Positions 49,599-58,476 of a DNA stretch of 64,000 bases are shown here, piece by piece. The stretch is taken from assembly GCA_049301455.1 (NCBI GenBank), contig JBAQKY010000020.1:51682-115681 (forward strand), in the 5' to 3' direction. The stretch's first letter is position 1. Each line of letters begins with the position of its first letter. The translations under genes and the position numbers were made by a program. The notes below the pieces were generated by a model. It saw only the letters and a list, made by a program, of their open reading frames with translations, was not told where the DNA came from and did not search any database. Source of the DNA: JAUYMM01 sp049301455. Lineage in GTDB: Bacteria; Patescibacteriota; Microgenomatia; UBA8517.

Positions 49599-49660
49599 AA
49601 ACTTCTATTTATTTAAATTTTCTTGACATTCAATTTTAACTAGAGTATTGTGTGCCTTAC

Positions 49661-50128
49661 ATGAACTCCAACCGAAAAGATATAATCACAGGCTTGATAG
49701 TTATATTGTTAGTAATTGGTGGGGTTTACCTTTTTAAATATCTTAAAAAAGATAAGGCTATAACACCAACTCCATCACCTGCCTCGTATGAATTTAAAAA
49801 AGACTTTGAAGATACTTTTAAATTAGATATTCCAGATAATGTGAATTCAATAGAGTTAAAAGATATATCAGGAGGGGATAGTAGAGGTATTGCAACAAAC
49901 AATGAGGTCTTGGTGGATGCTAGTGATCCAGAGGCAGGTTATTATTATGAAGCTTGGCTTGAGAATTCAGATAAATTTGTTTCTCTTGGAAAACTTCAAG
50001 TTGCAAAGGGTGGTTGGATGTTGGAATACAATGGCTCAAAATATCCAGAATATAAAAAGATAGTTATTAGCCTTGAAAAGGCAAATGACAATAAGATTGA
50101 AAAGAAAATTCTTGAGGGATCTTTCTAA
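49661..50128 (+). CDS. Single-pass exported protein, function unknown
   Basis: 155 residues from the ATG at 49661 (an upstream GTG at 49652 is the alternative). One N-terminal membrane helix (about 10-28) is followed by a Pro/Thr linker and an extracytoplasmic beta-rich domain (YYEAWLENSDKFVSLGKLQVAKGGW) that resembles anti-sigma-factor-type exported domains; the resemblance is weak. Confidence 0.72.
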   Translation: MNSNRKDIITGLIVILLVIGGVYLFKYLKKDKAITPTPSPASYEFKKDFEDTFKLDIPDNVNSIELKDISGGDSRGIATNNEVLVDASDPEAGYYYEAWLENSDKFVSLGKLQVAKGGWMLEYNGSKYPEYKKIVISLEKANDNKIEKKILEGSF

Positions 50129-50162
50129 TTTTGCTTCAATGGTTTAATATGAATTTAGACAA

Positions 50163-50672
50163 ATGAAAAAGTTCATACTGTTTTTTGTACTCTCACTTCT
50201 ATTAATATCTTTTGGTGCCTTTTTAATTAATGCCTATCAATTACAAAAGAATTACTTTGATTCTAAAAACAAACCAGAACAAGCAAATCAGACTGAAGAC
50301 AATACAGAGGTTATTGAAAAGCAATCTTTTTACAAAGATTATGCAAAAGTTGATTATGATTTAGCTTTAAAAGACAAAAGTGTTCTTGTTTTATACTTTA
50401 CTTCAAATTGGTGTGACGAATGCTTGTCACAAGACAAAACAATTGCAGATTATTTTAGCAATCTTGATACAAAAGGCATAGTTGGCTTGAGAATTCATAT
50501 CCTAGATTCTGAAACAACAACAGAGACAGACGCCCTTGCCAAAAAGTTTGATATTACAAAGGAAAGTTCTTTGATTATTTTAAATAAAGATGGCAGTTTA
50601 GCCTTTAAAAACACTGGCAAACTGTCAACTGAAGTTTTAAGTCAAAAAATTAAGGAGGTGGTTAGTAAATGA
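50163..50672 (+). CDS. Membrane-anchored thioredoxin-family protein
   Basis: A 169-residue protein with an N-terminal anchor (about 4-23) and a thioredoxin fold whose active site is NWCDECLSQD, a CxxC with acidic spacing. It is followed by glutaredoxin (4 nt overlap) and tpiA, so it opens a translationally coupled operon. The partners in redox flow are unknown. It differs from the CPHC protein at 21895-22275. Confidence 0.85.
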   Translation: MKKFILFFVLSLLLISFGAFLINAYQLQKNYFDSKNKPEQANQTEDNTEVIEKQSFYKDYAKVDYDLALKDKSVLVLYFTSNWCDECLSQDKTIADYFSNLDTKGIVGLRIHILDSETTTETDALAKKFDITKESSLIILNKDGSLAFKNTGKLSTEVLSQKIKEVVSK

Positions 50673-50914
50673 TTATAAAAATATATTCAACAACATCTTG
50701 CCCATACTGCAAAATGTTAAAAGATTTCTTTTTGTCTAAGAACTTGGCTTTTGAAGAAAAACTTGTAGACCAAGATGAAAATGCTAAAAATGAAATGGCT
50801 GCAGTTTCAGGTGGTTTTTTAGGTGTTCCATTTACTGTCATAACAAAAGATAATGGAGAAGTCTTAACAGTTATTGGTTTTGACAAAGGTAAATTAGAAC
50901 AAGTATTAGCATGA
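50669..50914 (+). CDS. Glutaredoxin-like protein
   Basis: An 81-residue glutaredoxin with active site SCPYCKML and the cis-proline GVPFTVI. GGAGGTGG lies 7 nt before the ATG. It overlaps the thioredoxin-like gene by 4 nt and tpiA by 4 nt. Confidence 0.95.
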   Translation: MIIKIYSTTSCPYCKMLKDFFLSKNLAFEEKLVDQDENAKNEMAAVSGGFLGVPFTVITKDNGEVLTVIGFDKGKLEQVLA

Positions 50915-51570
50915 TTTTTCTAAATTTCAAAACATACGAAAGTGGAACAGGGGACACAGCCTTGGCCATGTCAAAGATTGTAGAAGAAGTTTCATTATTA
51001 ACTGATATCAAAATAATACCAGTTGTCCAAACTTCAGATATCAGAGAAATCGTTTCAAACATTGCCATTGAGGTTTGGACTCAAAAAATTGATCCTGTAA
51101 CATATGGTGCACATACAGGCAGTATCCTTCCCGAATCAGTCTTGGAAGATGGAGCAAGAGGGACATTTTTAAATCATTCAGAAAATAGATTCGTAGATTT
51201 TGAAACACTCAAAAAAGCACATGACAGAGCAAGAGAAGTAGGATTAAAAACTTTGGTCTTTGCAAAAGATATTAAAGAATTAGAAAAAGTATGTAGTTTA
51301 AAACCTGATTACATTTCATATGAGCCACCAGCATTAATTGGTAGTAAAGATAAATCTGTAGCTTCAGCAGAACCTGAAATAATTGCAAAAGCAGTTGAGA
51401 TTTCTAAAAAATCTGGAATTCCACTCATTGTTGGAGCAGGAGTCCATTCAGAGGAAGATGTGAGGACTTGTATTGAACTTGGAGCAATGGGAATTGCTGT
51501 TGCAAGTGACGTAATGATGGCAAATAATCCACGAGCAGAGCTCTTGGATTTGGTGGAAGGGTTTAAGTAA
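50911..51570 (+). CDS. tpiA: Triosephosphate isomerase, archaeal type
   Basis: A 219-residue TIM, shorter than the bacterial form (about 250) and like the archaeal one. It interconverts dihydroxyacetone phosphate and glyceraldehyde 3-phosphate. Motifs: NFKTYE at the start (Lys), LNHSENR (catalytic His), YEPPALIG (catalytic Glu) and VGAGVHSEEDV (phosphate-binding). It overlaps glutaredoxin by 4 nt and the following gene by 1 nt. Confidence 0.96.
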   Translation: MIFLNFKTYESGTGDTALAMSKIVEEVSLLTDIKIIPVVQTSDIREIVSNIAIEVWTQKIDPVTYGAHTGSILPESVLEDGARGTFLNHSENRFVDFETLKKAHDRAREVGLKTLVFAKDIKELEKVCSLKPDYISYEPPALIGSKDKSVASAEPEIIAKAVEISKKSGIPLIVGAGVHSEEDVRTCIELGAMGIAVASDVMMANNPRAELLDLVEGFK

Positions 51571-52031
51571 TGGAAGTATCAAGATTAGAAGGCGATTGGA
51601 AATTTGGAGAAAAAGTAGAACAATCAAATATCGCAGGCTTTATAATTAATAGTTTTTCAATTTCTGAAGGTAAATCATATGTACAATTTTTATATGTTTA
51701 TCTTTGCAGCATAAAATCAAGTGAAGACATTTTTGGTAAATTACACGACTTTGTTGAAAACAATGGCTATGATAAATTAAGTCAGGCAAGTAAAGAAAAG
51801 ATCCTAAGCATTTTTTTATCTAACCCAGCACACGCGAAAAAAGCTGAAAAGTTTATCGCTAATCCTAAGGAATCTTTAAATAAACAGATACGAGCCTTGT
51901 GCGATTTGAAACAATTAAACAGTGAAGAAGACCTTATTATTGATTTGGGCTGCAGTTCTATATTAGAAGTGGAAAAGATGAACTTAAAAGAATTTATTGT
52001 TGCTATGGACAGATTTAAAAATGAATATTAA
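51570..52031 (+). CDS. Hypothetical protein downstream of tpiA
   Basis: A 153-residue soluble protein, helical, with no recognised motif. It overlaps the tpiA stop by one base and ends 9 nt before rpiB, so it is in the same operon and may relate to carbon metabolism; that is inference from position only. Confidence 0.78.
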   Translation: MEVSRLEGDWKFGEKVEQSNIAGFIINSFSISEGKSYVQFLYVYLCSIKSSEDIFGKLHDFVENNGYDKLSQASKEKILSIFLSNPAHAKKAEKFIANPKESLNKQIRALCDLKQLNSEEDLIIDLGCSSILEVEKMNLKEFIVAMDRFKNEY

Positions 52032-52040
52032 TATCATGAT

Positions 52041-52493
52041 ATGAACAAAATTTTCATTGGAGCAGATCATAGGGGCTACGCCCTAAAAGAAAAAATAGCT
52101 ACATGGCTATTTGATTTAAATTATGACTTTGAAGATTTGGGGGCAGATCACCTTGATGAAAGTGATGACTATACAAAATATGCAACCGAGGTTGCTTCAA
52201 TGGTAGCAAAAAGGCCACATTCAAAAGGGGTGCTTCTTTGCGGAAGTGGTGTAGGAGTTGAAGTGATGGCAAATAAGTTTGATGGAATCAGGGCTGCGAT
52301 TGGAAAGAATGTATTACAAGTAAAAGCAGGAAGAAGAGATGATGATATGAATATCTTGGTTATAGCTTCAGATTTTACAGACATTAAAGAGGCAAGAGGG
52401 ATGTTAATTGCATTTCTCGAAACAAAGTATGAAGAAAATGCAAGACATGAAAGAAGGTTAGAGGATATTGAAAAAATAGAGGCGAATAATTAG
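52041..52493 (+). CDS. rpiB: Ribose-5-phosphate isomerase B
   Basis: A 150-residue RpiB/LacAB-family isomerase interconverting ribose 5-phosphate and ribulose 5-phosphate: IGADHRGYALKEKI, VLLCGSGVGVEVMANK with the catalytic cysteine, and GIRAA. It continues the carbon-metabolism run between tpiA and pgk. Confidence 0.96.
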   Translation: MNKIFIGADHRGYALKEKIATWLFDLNYDFEDLGADHLDESDDYTKYATEVASMVAKRPHSKGVLLCGSGVGVEVMANKFDGIRAAIGKNVLQVKAGRRDDDMNILVIASDFTDIKEARGMLIAFLETKYEENARHERRLEDIEKIEANN

Positions 52494-52508
52494 TGTTATT
52501 ATTAATAG

Positions 52509-53543
52509 ATGAAACTATTATCTTCACTTAAAGAATCAGATTTGTCTGGTAAAAAAGTAATTGTTAGGGGGGATTTGGATATTTCTGAAATTTCTGAAAA
52601 TGATTTAAGGCTAAAAAGTTTAATTCCTACGCTTAAGTATCTTCAAGAAAAAAAAGCAAAAATTATTTTAATTGGCCATAGTGGAAGGCCTGAAGGCAAG
52701 GTGAACAATGGATTCAGTTTAAAGCCTGTATCTGAGATTTTAGAAAAAATGCTTCAAACAAAAATTAATTTTGTATTTGATATTGCAGGTGTAGAAGCAA
52801 AAGAAGAATCAGACAAACTTCAAGATGGCCAAATAATGATGTTAGAAAATCTACGTTTTGATTCAAGAGAAGAAGAAAATAATGAAGACTTTGCAAAAAG
52901 TCTATCTAGTCTTGGAGAAATATTTATCAACGAAGCTTTTAGTGTTTGCCATAGGTCACATGCTTCAATTGTTGGAATTCCAAAGTTTTTGCCTTCGTAC
53001 GCCGGTTTGAATTTAGAAAAAGAAATTGAAAATCTTAATAATGTATTCGATCCTATTAGACCACTTGTTATTTTAATTAGTGGTGTCAAAGATGACAAAA
53101 TAAAAATGATTGAACCACTTTCAAATTTAGCAGACAAAGTTTTAGTTGGTGGAAGGCTACCTGATTTTATGGGAGATAATACTGAAAGTGTTAGAACGCA
53201 AAATGGAAAAATAATTGTAGGTAACTTAGTAATGGATAAAGAAGATATTACTTTAAATACCATTGAAAAGTTTAAAGAAGAAGTTGCTAAGGCAAAAACA
53301 ATTGTGCTTGCAGGAGTACTGGGCAAATATGAAGATGAAGGTCATTCACAAGGAACAAAAGAAATTTTTTCTGCGATAGCCGCTACTTCTGCATTTAAAA
53401 TTGTTGGTGGAGGAGATAGTTTAACTGCAATACAAAAATATTCTTTAACAGAAAAATTTGATTGGGTTTCAGTAGGTGGTGGAGCAATGCTTGACTTTTT
53501 AACTCAAAAAACATTGGTGGGTATTGAAGCCTTAACTAAATAA
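52509..53543 (+). CDS. pgk: Phosphoglycerate kinase
   Basis: A 344-residue kinase converting 1,3-bisphosphoglycerate and ADP to 3-phosphoglycerate and ATP. Motifs: VIVRGDLDISE, GHSGRPEGK, LENLRFDSREE, NEAFSVCHRSHAS and the C-terminal nucleotide site VGGGDSLTAIQ and VSVGGGAMLDFL. It is about 50 residues shorter than typical bacterial Pgk, mainly in loops; all key motifs are present. Confidence 0.97.
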   Translation: MKLLSSLKESDLSGKKVIVRGDLDISEISENDLRLKSLIPTLKYLQEKKAKIILIGHSGRPEGKVNNGFSLKPVSEILEKMLQTKINFVFDIAGVEAKEESDKLQDGQIMMLENLRFDSREEENNEDFAKSLSSLGEIFINEAFSVCHRSHASIVGIPKFLPSYAGLNLEKEIENLNNVFDPIRPLVILISGVKDDKIKMIEPLSNLADKVLVGGRLPDFMGDNTESVRTQNGKIIVGNLVMDKEDITLNTIEKFKEEVAKAKTIVLAGVLGKYEDEGHSQGTKEIFSAIAATSAFKIVGGGDSLTAIQKYSLTEKFDWVSVGGGAMLDFLTQKTLVGIEALTK

Positions 53544-53545
53544 GA

Positions 53546-54139
53546 TTATATTTTCTCTTCGTCTTTAAGATAATAAATTTCCCAAGCATAATATAAGTAA
53601 TGAATAATAAACGCGGTTGGGAGACCAAATTTATAGTTTAAAATAAGATAACTAAAGACCGTTCCAATTACAAAGCATCCTGCAACAAGTATATACTTAA
53701 GTTTTATCCAAGGCATAAAAAGTAGGGGAAGATGGATTATTCCAAAAAATAATCCAAAATATAAATCAGAGTACCCATTTGCAAGTAAACTCTTAATTAA
53801 ATAAATAGCGACAACAATTGAAGCTTGCTGATACAGTATATTAAATGACTGAAATAGGATAAATAGTCTATCTTTGTTAAATTTTTTGTAATATTTTCTA
53901 TCGTAGTTGAGGATTAATCCAATTAAATTTGTTGCTAATAATGATAAAACTAGGCTGTCTGAATAAAAAAATAGGATATCTTTAAATACTATAAATATAA
54001 TAAAAAACGAAAAAAGGAAGTATAGACCACGAGGAATATATTTTTTACTTTTTAATTTTTCCCAACTCCACCTAAAATAGACATTGTATATACCCCAAAC
54101 TAGATACCAGAGCCCTACCCATATTATGATGTCTTTCAT
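53546..54139 (-). CDS. Multi-pass membrane protein, function unknown
   Basis: A 197-residue hydrophobic protein with about five or six helices and basic loops. It is on the minus strand between pgk and gap, interrupting the metabolic run. No motif was recognised. Confidence 0.72.
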   Translation of the reverse strand: MKDIIIWVGLWYLVWGIYNVYFRWSWEKLKSKKYIPRGLYFLFSFFIIFIVFKDILFFYSDSLVLSLLATNLIGLILNYDRKYYKKFNKDRLFILFQSFNILYQQASIVVAIYLIKSLLANGYSDLYFGLFFGIIHLPLLFMPWIKLKYILVAGCFVIGTVFSYLILNYKFGLPTAFIIHYLYYAWEIYYLKDEEKI

Positions 54140-54183
54140 ACTTTAATTTTAAACACAAAACGGCTAATATGTATATACTGCCC

Positions 54184-55284
54184 ATGGTTACACTTGGAAT
54201 AAATGGTTTTGGAAGAATTGGAAGGCTTGCCTTTAGGATTGCTGTTGCTAAACATTCTGATGAAATAAAATTTGGAGCCATAAACACTTCAGGAAGTATG
54301 GATATTCATGGTTGGGGACACTTAGTGAATTACGACACCATGTATAGAAAATATGAGTACGAAGTCAAAAGTGATGATTCTACTAAAAACGATGAAGTAA
54401 TAGGAAACTTAAAGATCTCAGAAAGAAATGTAGATGTTCCACTCTTGGCACAAAGAGACCCCTCACTTATCCCTTGGAACAAATATGGAGTAGATGTGGT
54501 TATAGAGTCCACCGGTAAATTTACTTCAGAGGATGATGCTAAAAAACATGCAGTAGGAGGTGCAAAGAGAGTAATTATTTCAGCGCCAAGTAAAGGAGGC
54601 AATGTAGGTACATATGTTTTAGGTGTTAATGAAAAAGAAGGTGACGTCCCGCAAGGTATGGTTATTTCGAATGCTAGTTGTACCACAAATTGTGTTGCTC
54701 CAGTTGCTGCAGTAATGCATGGGGCCTTTGGAATTGAAAAAGCCATGATGACAACTATACATAGTTACACTGATGACCAAAACTTGCAGGACGGTTCACA
54801 CAAAGATTTACGACGTAGTCGTGCAGCTGCTCAAAACATAGTACCAACAACAACAGGAGCTGCAATTGCTGTGACAGAAACAATACCAGAACTTAAAGGA
54901 TTGTTTGATGGTATGAGTTTAAGAGTCCCCGTTGCTACAGGATCAATTACTGATTTCACTTTTCTTTTGAAGAAAGAAGTTACAGTTGAAGAAGTAAATA
55001 ATGCTTTTAGAGAGGCCGTTAAAAATCCTATATATAAGGGCATTTTGGCTGTTTCTGATGGCTTTTTAGTATCAACAGATATTGTTGGAAGGTCGGAATC
55101 TGCAATTGTTGATTTACCATTAACACAGGTGGTTGCGGGGAATATGGTTAAAATTTTTGCATGGTATGACAATGAATGGGGTTATGCAAATAGACTAGTG
55201 GAACAAGTTATTAGAGTTGGTAGGAATTTAGATGGTTCACATATTCCAACAGACCCATTAACAGCAGTAAATCAAATCAATTAA
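54184..55284 (+). CDS. gap: Glyceraldehyde-3-phosphate dehydrogenase
   Basis: 366 residues from the ATG at 54184 (MVTLGINGFGRIGRLAF, the NAD-binding start), preceded by TATATA 6 nt upstream. The catalytic SNASCTTNCVAPV contains the active-site Cys, and the phosphate-binding WYDNEWGYANR is intact. It is about 30 residues longer than usual at the C-terminus. The LOG-family and transketolase genes follow. Confidence 0.97.
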   Translation: MVTLGINGFGRIGRLAFRIAVAKHSDEIKFGAINTSGSMDIHGWGHLVNYDTMYRKYEYEVKSDDSTKNDEVIGNLKISERNVDVPLLAQRDPSLIPWNKYGVDVVIESTGKFTSEDDAKKHAVGGAKRVIISAPSKGGNVGTYVLGVNEKEGDVPQGMVISNASCTTNCVAPVAAVMHGAFGIEKAMMTTIHSYTDDQNLQDGSHKDLRRSRAAAQNIVPTTTGAAIAVTETIPELKGLFDGMSLRVPVATGSITDFTFLLKKEVTVEEVNNAFREAVKNPIYKGILAVSDGFLVSTDIVGRSESAIVDLPLTQVVAGNMVKIFAWYDNEWGYANRLVEQVIRVGRNLDGSHIPTDPLTAVNQIN

Positions 55285-55288
55285 TTAT

Positions 55289-55936
55289 ATGGAAGATAAA
55301 AAGAAATATTCAAATCAAAAAGGATTTGTAAAAAATATAGCTTTTTTTGGAGATGCTGATATCTCTGAGGTTGATGAAACATACACCCAAGCATTTAAAC
55401 TTGCAGGAATTCTTGCCAAAGAAAATTATGTAATTGTTGATGGGGGTGGACCAGGGGTTATGGAAGCTGCAACAAGTGGGGCACAAAAAGAAAATGGAAA
55501 AACAATTACTGTTACTTTTGACCCGACAAACGCTCCAGGTTTTGAAGGTAAATATATTGGCAATGTTCCTGATGAGGAAGTCGTAACAACGAATTATATT
55601 GAGAGAATGTTTAAATTGATGGAATATGGAGATATTTTTGTTTTGTTTAAAGGTGGAAGTGGAACAATTTCGGAATTTGGAACTGCTTGGGTATTGGCCA
55701 AGCTTTATTATGGTCACCATAAACCATTTATATTATTTGGTAGCTATTGGGCAGAGATAATTGATGTGTTTAGAAAAAACATGAATATTGACGCAAAAGA
55801 GCTTAGTGTTTTTGAAATTGCTAACAGAATTGAAGATGTCTTGCCAATTATTAAAAAATTTGAAAAACAAATGAAAGATAGAAACCATGATAATGATAAT
55901 AAAATGGACAAATATGATAAAGCGTTTCAGATCTAG
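55289..55936 (+). CDS. LOG-family (TIGR00730-type) protein
   Basis: A 215-residue Rossmann-like protein with the LOG motifs GGGPGVMEAAT and KGGSGTISEFG (equivalent to PGGxGTxxE), plus a charged C-terminal tail. Members include cytokinin riboside 5'-monophosphate phosphoribohydrolases and nucleotide 5'-monophosphate nucleosidases. The substrate here is not known. It is 4 nt downstream of gap. Confidence 0.92.
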   Translation: MEDKKKYSNQKGFVKNIAFFGDADISEVDETYTQAFKLAGILAKENYVIVDGGGPGVMEAATSGAQKENGKTITVTFDPTNAPGFEGKYIGNVPDEEVVTTNYIERMFKLMEYGDIFVLFKGGSGTISEFGTAWVLAKLYYGHHKPFILFGSYWAEIIDVFRKNMNIDAKELSVFEIANRIEDVLPIIKKFEKQMKDRNHDNDNKMDKYDKAFQI

Positions 55937-55960
55937 AAAACCAGATAAATTAGATACAAT

Positions 55961-56809
55961 ATGAAAAAAACGGTCGAGGAACTTCAAGATATATCATCAG
56001 AAGTCAGGCAAGATGTAATTAAAATGATTTTAAAATCAGGTTATGGACATCCTGCAGGATCTTTGGGTATGGTTGATGTTTTTGTAGCTATGTACTACGG
56101 GGTGTTGCTCCATGATCCAAAAAAACCTGATTGGGAGGATAGGGATAGGCTAATTCTTAGTAACGGACATATTTGTCCTGCAAGATATGCAGTCATGGCA
56201 CATAGCGGATATTTTGATCACAAAGAACTTTTGCATCTAGGAGAAATGGGTGGGATATTACAAGGCCATCCTGACAAGAGATTTTTACCAAGTGTTGAGA
56301 CAACTTCAGGACCACTTGGTTCTGGTCTTGCCCAAGCATCTGGAATTGCATATTGTGCAAAAATGGACAAAAAGAGATTCAGAACATATGTTATTACATC
56401 AGATGGGGAACATGATGAAGGAAACCATTGGGAAGCTGTGATGTTTGCAGGCAAAAATAATCTTAGTAATTTAACAATGATAATTGATAGAAATAACATT
56501 CAGATCGATGATTTTACTGAAAATGTAATGCCGCTTGAGCCTCTGGCTGATAAATATAAAGCGTTTGGTTGGTCTGTTTTGGAAGTTGATGGGCATAATA
56601 TTGAAGAAATAATTAACGCTTGTAACAAAGCACGTTCAATCTATGAAAACCCTACAGTAATTATTGCTCATACAATTCCAGGGAAAGGGGTTGATTTTAT
56701 GGAAAATAATCCAAATTGGCATGCCAAAGCACCTAATGATGAACAAGCAAAACTGGCATTAAAAGAAGTTAGAACAATGCAGGGAAAGGTCAAAGAATAT
56801 GGTGAATAA
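55961..56809 (+). CDS. Transketolase, N-terminal subunit
   Basis: A 282-residue subunit binding thiamine diphosphate: the GYGHPAGSLGMVDV start, TSDGEHDEGNHWEA (metal and TPP-binding GDG-like motif) and HTIPGKGVDFMENN. Together with the next gene it makes a split transketolase, as in archaea and many CPR bacteria. It moves two-carbon units in the non-oxidative pentose phosphate pathway. A dispersed hairpin element follows its stop. Confidence 0.96.
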   Translation: MKKTVEELQDISSEVRQDVIKMILKSGYGHPAGSLGMVDVFVAMYYGVLLHDPKKPDWEDRDRLILSNGHICPARYAVMAHSGYFDHKELLHLGEMGGILQGHPDKRFLPSVETTSGPLGSGLAQASGIAYCAKMDKKRFRTYVITSDGEHDEGNHWEAVMFAGKNNLSNLTMIIDRNNIQIDDFTENVMPLEPLADKYKAFGWSVLEVDGHNIEEIINACNKARSIYENPTVIIAHTIPGKGVDFMENNPNWHAKAPNDEQAKLALKEVRTMQGKVKEYGE

Positions 56810-56834
56810 GCGAAGCTTGCCACTTCGTGGTAGC
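56810..56834 (+). repeat. Dispersed hairpin element, copy 3
   Basis: The stretch begins GCGAAGCTTGCCA and ends CTTCGTGGTAGC, between the two transketolase subunit genes. CCA(CTTCG)TGG can form a hairpin. Compared with 46578-46601 the two stem bases change on both sides (TT..AA to CC..GG), as expected for a conserved structure. Position within an operon argues against simple termination. Confidence 0.6.
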
Positions 56835-56848
56835 AAATTATTTTTATT

Positions 56849-57844
56849 ATGATAAATAACAAGATTTTCTTATCAGATAAACTATTTAAAAAAGATATTG
56901 AATTAAAACTCATGAGAGATGGGTTTGGTCATGGTTTACTTGAAGCAGGGGAGAAAGATGAAAGGATAGTTGCTCTTTCTGCAGATCTTAAAGAATCAAC
57001 AAAAGTTAATTATTTTGCTGAAAAGTTTCCTGAAAGATTTATAGAAGTTGGTGTTGCAGAACAAAACCTTGTAACTATTGCCTCAGGTATGGCAAATTAC
57101 GGAAAAATTCCATTTGCGACTAGTTATGCAATATTCTCTCCAGGTCGTAATTGGGAACAGATCAGAACAACAATTGGAATAAATGCATATCCGGTAAAAA
57201 TAATTGGAGCTCAATCAGGATTAAACATCGGCCATTATGGGGCAACACATCAGGGCCTTGAAGATATTGCATTAACAAGAGTTATTCCAAACATGAATGT
57301 TGTTGTTCCGAGCGATTATATCGAAGCTAAAAAAGCAACTTTAGAAATGGCAAAAATTGACGAGCCTTTTTATATGAGGCTTCCTAGAATTGATAGTCCT
57401 GTTTACACAACGGATAAAACTCCATTTAAAATTGGAAAGGCAAACGTTTTAACTGAAAGTAAAAAACCAGAAGTAACAATCATCGCTTGTGGATTGATGG
57501 TTTACGAAGCCTTACTCGCTTACAAAGAACTTGAAAAAAATGGTATAGAAACAATTGTAATTAATTTACATACAATTAAACCATTAGATGAAGAAACAAT
57601 TATTAGATATGCAAAGTTAACAGATGCTGTTGTAACAATTGAAGAACATCAGGTAATTGGAGGAATGGGTTCTGCAGTTTCTGAATGTTTGTCTAAAAAT
57701 TATCCAGTTCCAATAGAAATTTTGGGAGTTCAAGATAGATTTGGACAATCTGGCAAACCAAAAGAATTGTTTGAGGAATATGGATTAACAAAAGAAGATA
57801 TTATGAAGGCTGTCAAAAAGGTCATTGCCAGAAAAAATAGCTAA
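56849..57844 (+). CDS. Transketolase, C-terminal subunit
   Basis: A 331-residue subunit carrying the pyrimidine-binding and C-terminal domains: AEQNLVTIASGMANYGKIPFA, the EEHQVIGGMGSAV segment, and the terminal DRFGQSGKPKELFEEYGLT. It lies 39 nt after the N-subunit gene. Its stop overlaps the convergent membrane gene by 4 nt; similar junctions recur downstream as remnants. Confidence 0.96.
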   Translation: MINNKIFLSDKLFKKDIELKLMRDGFGHGLLEAGEKDERIVALSADLKESTKVNYFAEKFPERFIEVGVAEQNLVTIASGMANYGKIPFATSYAIFSPGRNWEQIRTTIGINAYPVKIIGAQSGLNIGHYGATHQGLEDIALTRVIPNMNVVVPSDYIEAKKATLEMAKIDEPFYMRLPRIDSPVYTTDKTPFKIGKANVLTESKKPEVTIIACGLMVYEALLAYKELEKNGIETIVINLHTIKPLDEETIIRYAKLTDAVVTIEEHQVIGGMGSAVSECLSKNYPVPIEILGVQDRFGQSGKPKELFEEYGLTKEDIMKAVKKVIARKNS

Positions 57845-58317
57845 TCTCCAATATCCAAATTCAGTAGTAGTTGTTGGAATTTAATTTTAGTAGATTTGCT
57901 TTGAACTAAAAAATGTACATTTTGTTTGTAAACTGACAAGTAATTAATTCCGTCTACATAACAGCCGTTTGTTCTTTGAGATGAAAAAACATACTCAGTT
58001 TTATTGGCAGTAGGACAATCACCACCAAATCCTTGACCGCATATTATGTATAAGTTTTGCCCTAACGATCGAAAGCTGTACGAAGCCCAGTCCTGGTCAT
58101 TTGATTCTGTTTCTACTATTGATAGCGTTGGTATGTTAACTGAGAAATTTACTCTTGAAATATTGTTGCCACAGTAATTGTTCGAATACTTTTTTGTACT
58201 TGTTGTTAAGTAGATAATTACTAAAATTAATATTGAAGATAATAAAATGATGGAATTCAGCTTTGAGGTTATTAAAAATTTTCTGTTTTTTTGAATAGAG
58301 GTTTTATTTCTCGACAT
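57841..58317 (-). CDS. Small exported membrane protein, member 1 of a three-gene family
   Basis: A 158-residue protein with a cytosolic N-terminus (MSRNKTSIQKNRKF), one membrane helix (about 20-40) and an extracytoplasmic domain with several cysteines (NNYCGN, IICGQGFGGDCP, NGCYVDG). Its N-terminus resembles those of the proteins at 58477-59358 and 59456-60082 (K-x-T-P/S-I-K/Q). Function unknown. Confidence 0.75.
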   Translation of the reverse strand: MSRNKTSIQKNRKFLITSKLNSIILLSSILILVIIYLTTSTKKYSNNYCGNNISRVNFSVNIPTLSIVETESNDQDWASYSFRSLGQNLYIICGQGFGGDCPTANKTEYVFSSQRTNGCYVDGINYLSVYKQNVHFLVQSKSTKIKFQQLLLNLDIGD

Positions 58318-58393
58318 GCATTACATATTATATGTCGTGATATGTTGTTATACCTAGTAATATTTAATAACTAAAACTTTTAAGTATAAAATT

Positions 58394-58474
58394 GATTCAT
58401 ATTATCGTGGAAAGTCCAAAGACCTCGCTGTAGAATATGGATTAACAAAGGTAGTTTATAGAAAAAATAGCTAA
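58394..58474 (+). pseudogene. Remnant of a transketolase C-subunit 3' end (copy 2)
   Basis: The frame D-S-Y-Y-R-G-K-S-K-D-L-A-V-E-Y-G-L-T-K-V-V-Y-R-K-N-S-stop is a degenerate copy of the tktC end (…GKPKELFEEYGLTK…VIARKNS), with a 27-nt internal in-frame deletion after GLTK. There is no start codon and nothing upstream remains. It lies just before the stop of the second membrane gene, as the tktC stop lies at that of the first. Confidence 0.75.
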
Positions 58475-58476
58475 CA

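Noticed and set aside
58394..58474. The short transketolase-like frame as a separate gene
   Set aside because: It has no start codon, an internal deletion relative to tktC, and no upstream domain; best explained as a duplication remnant.
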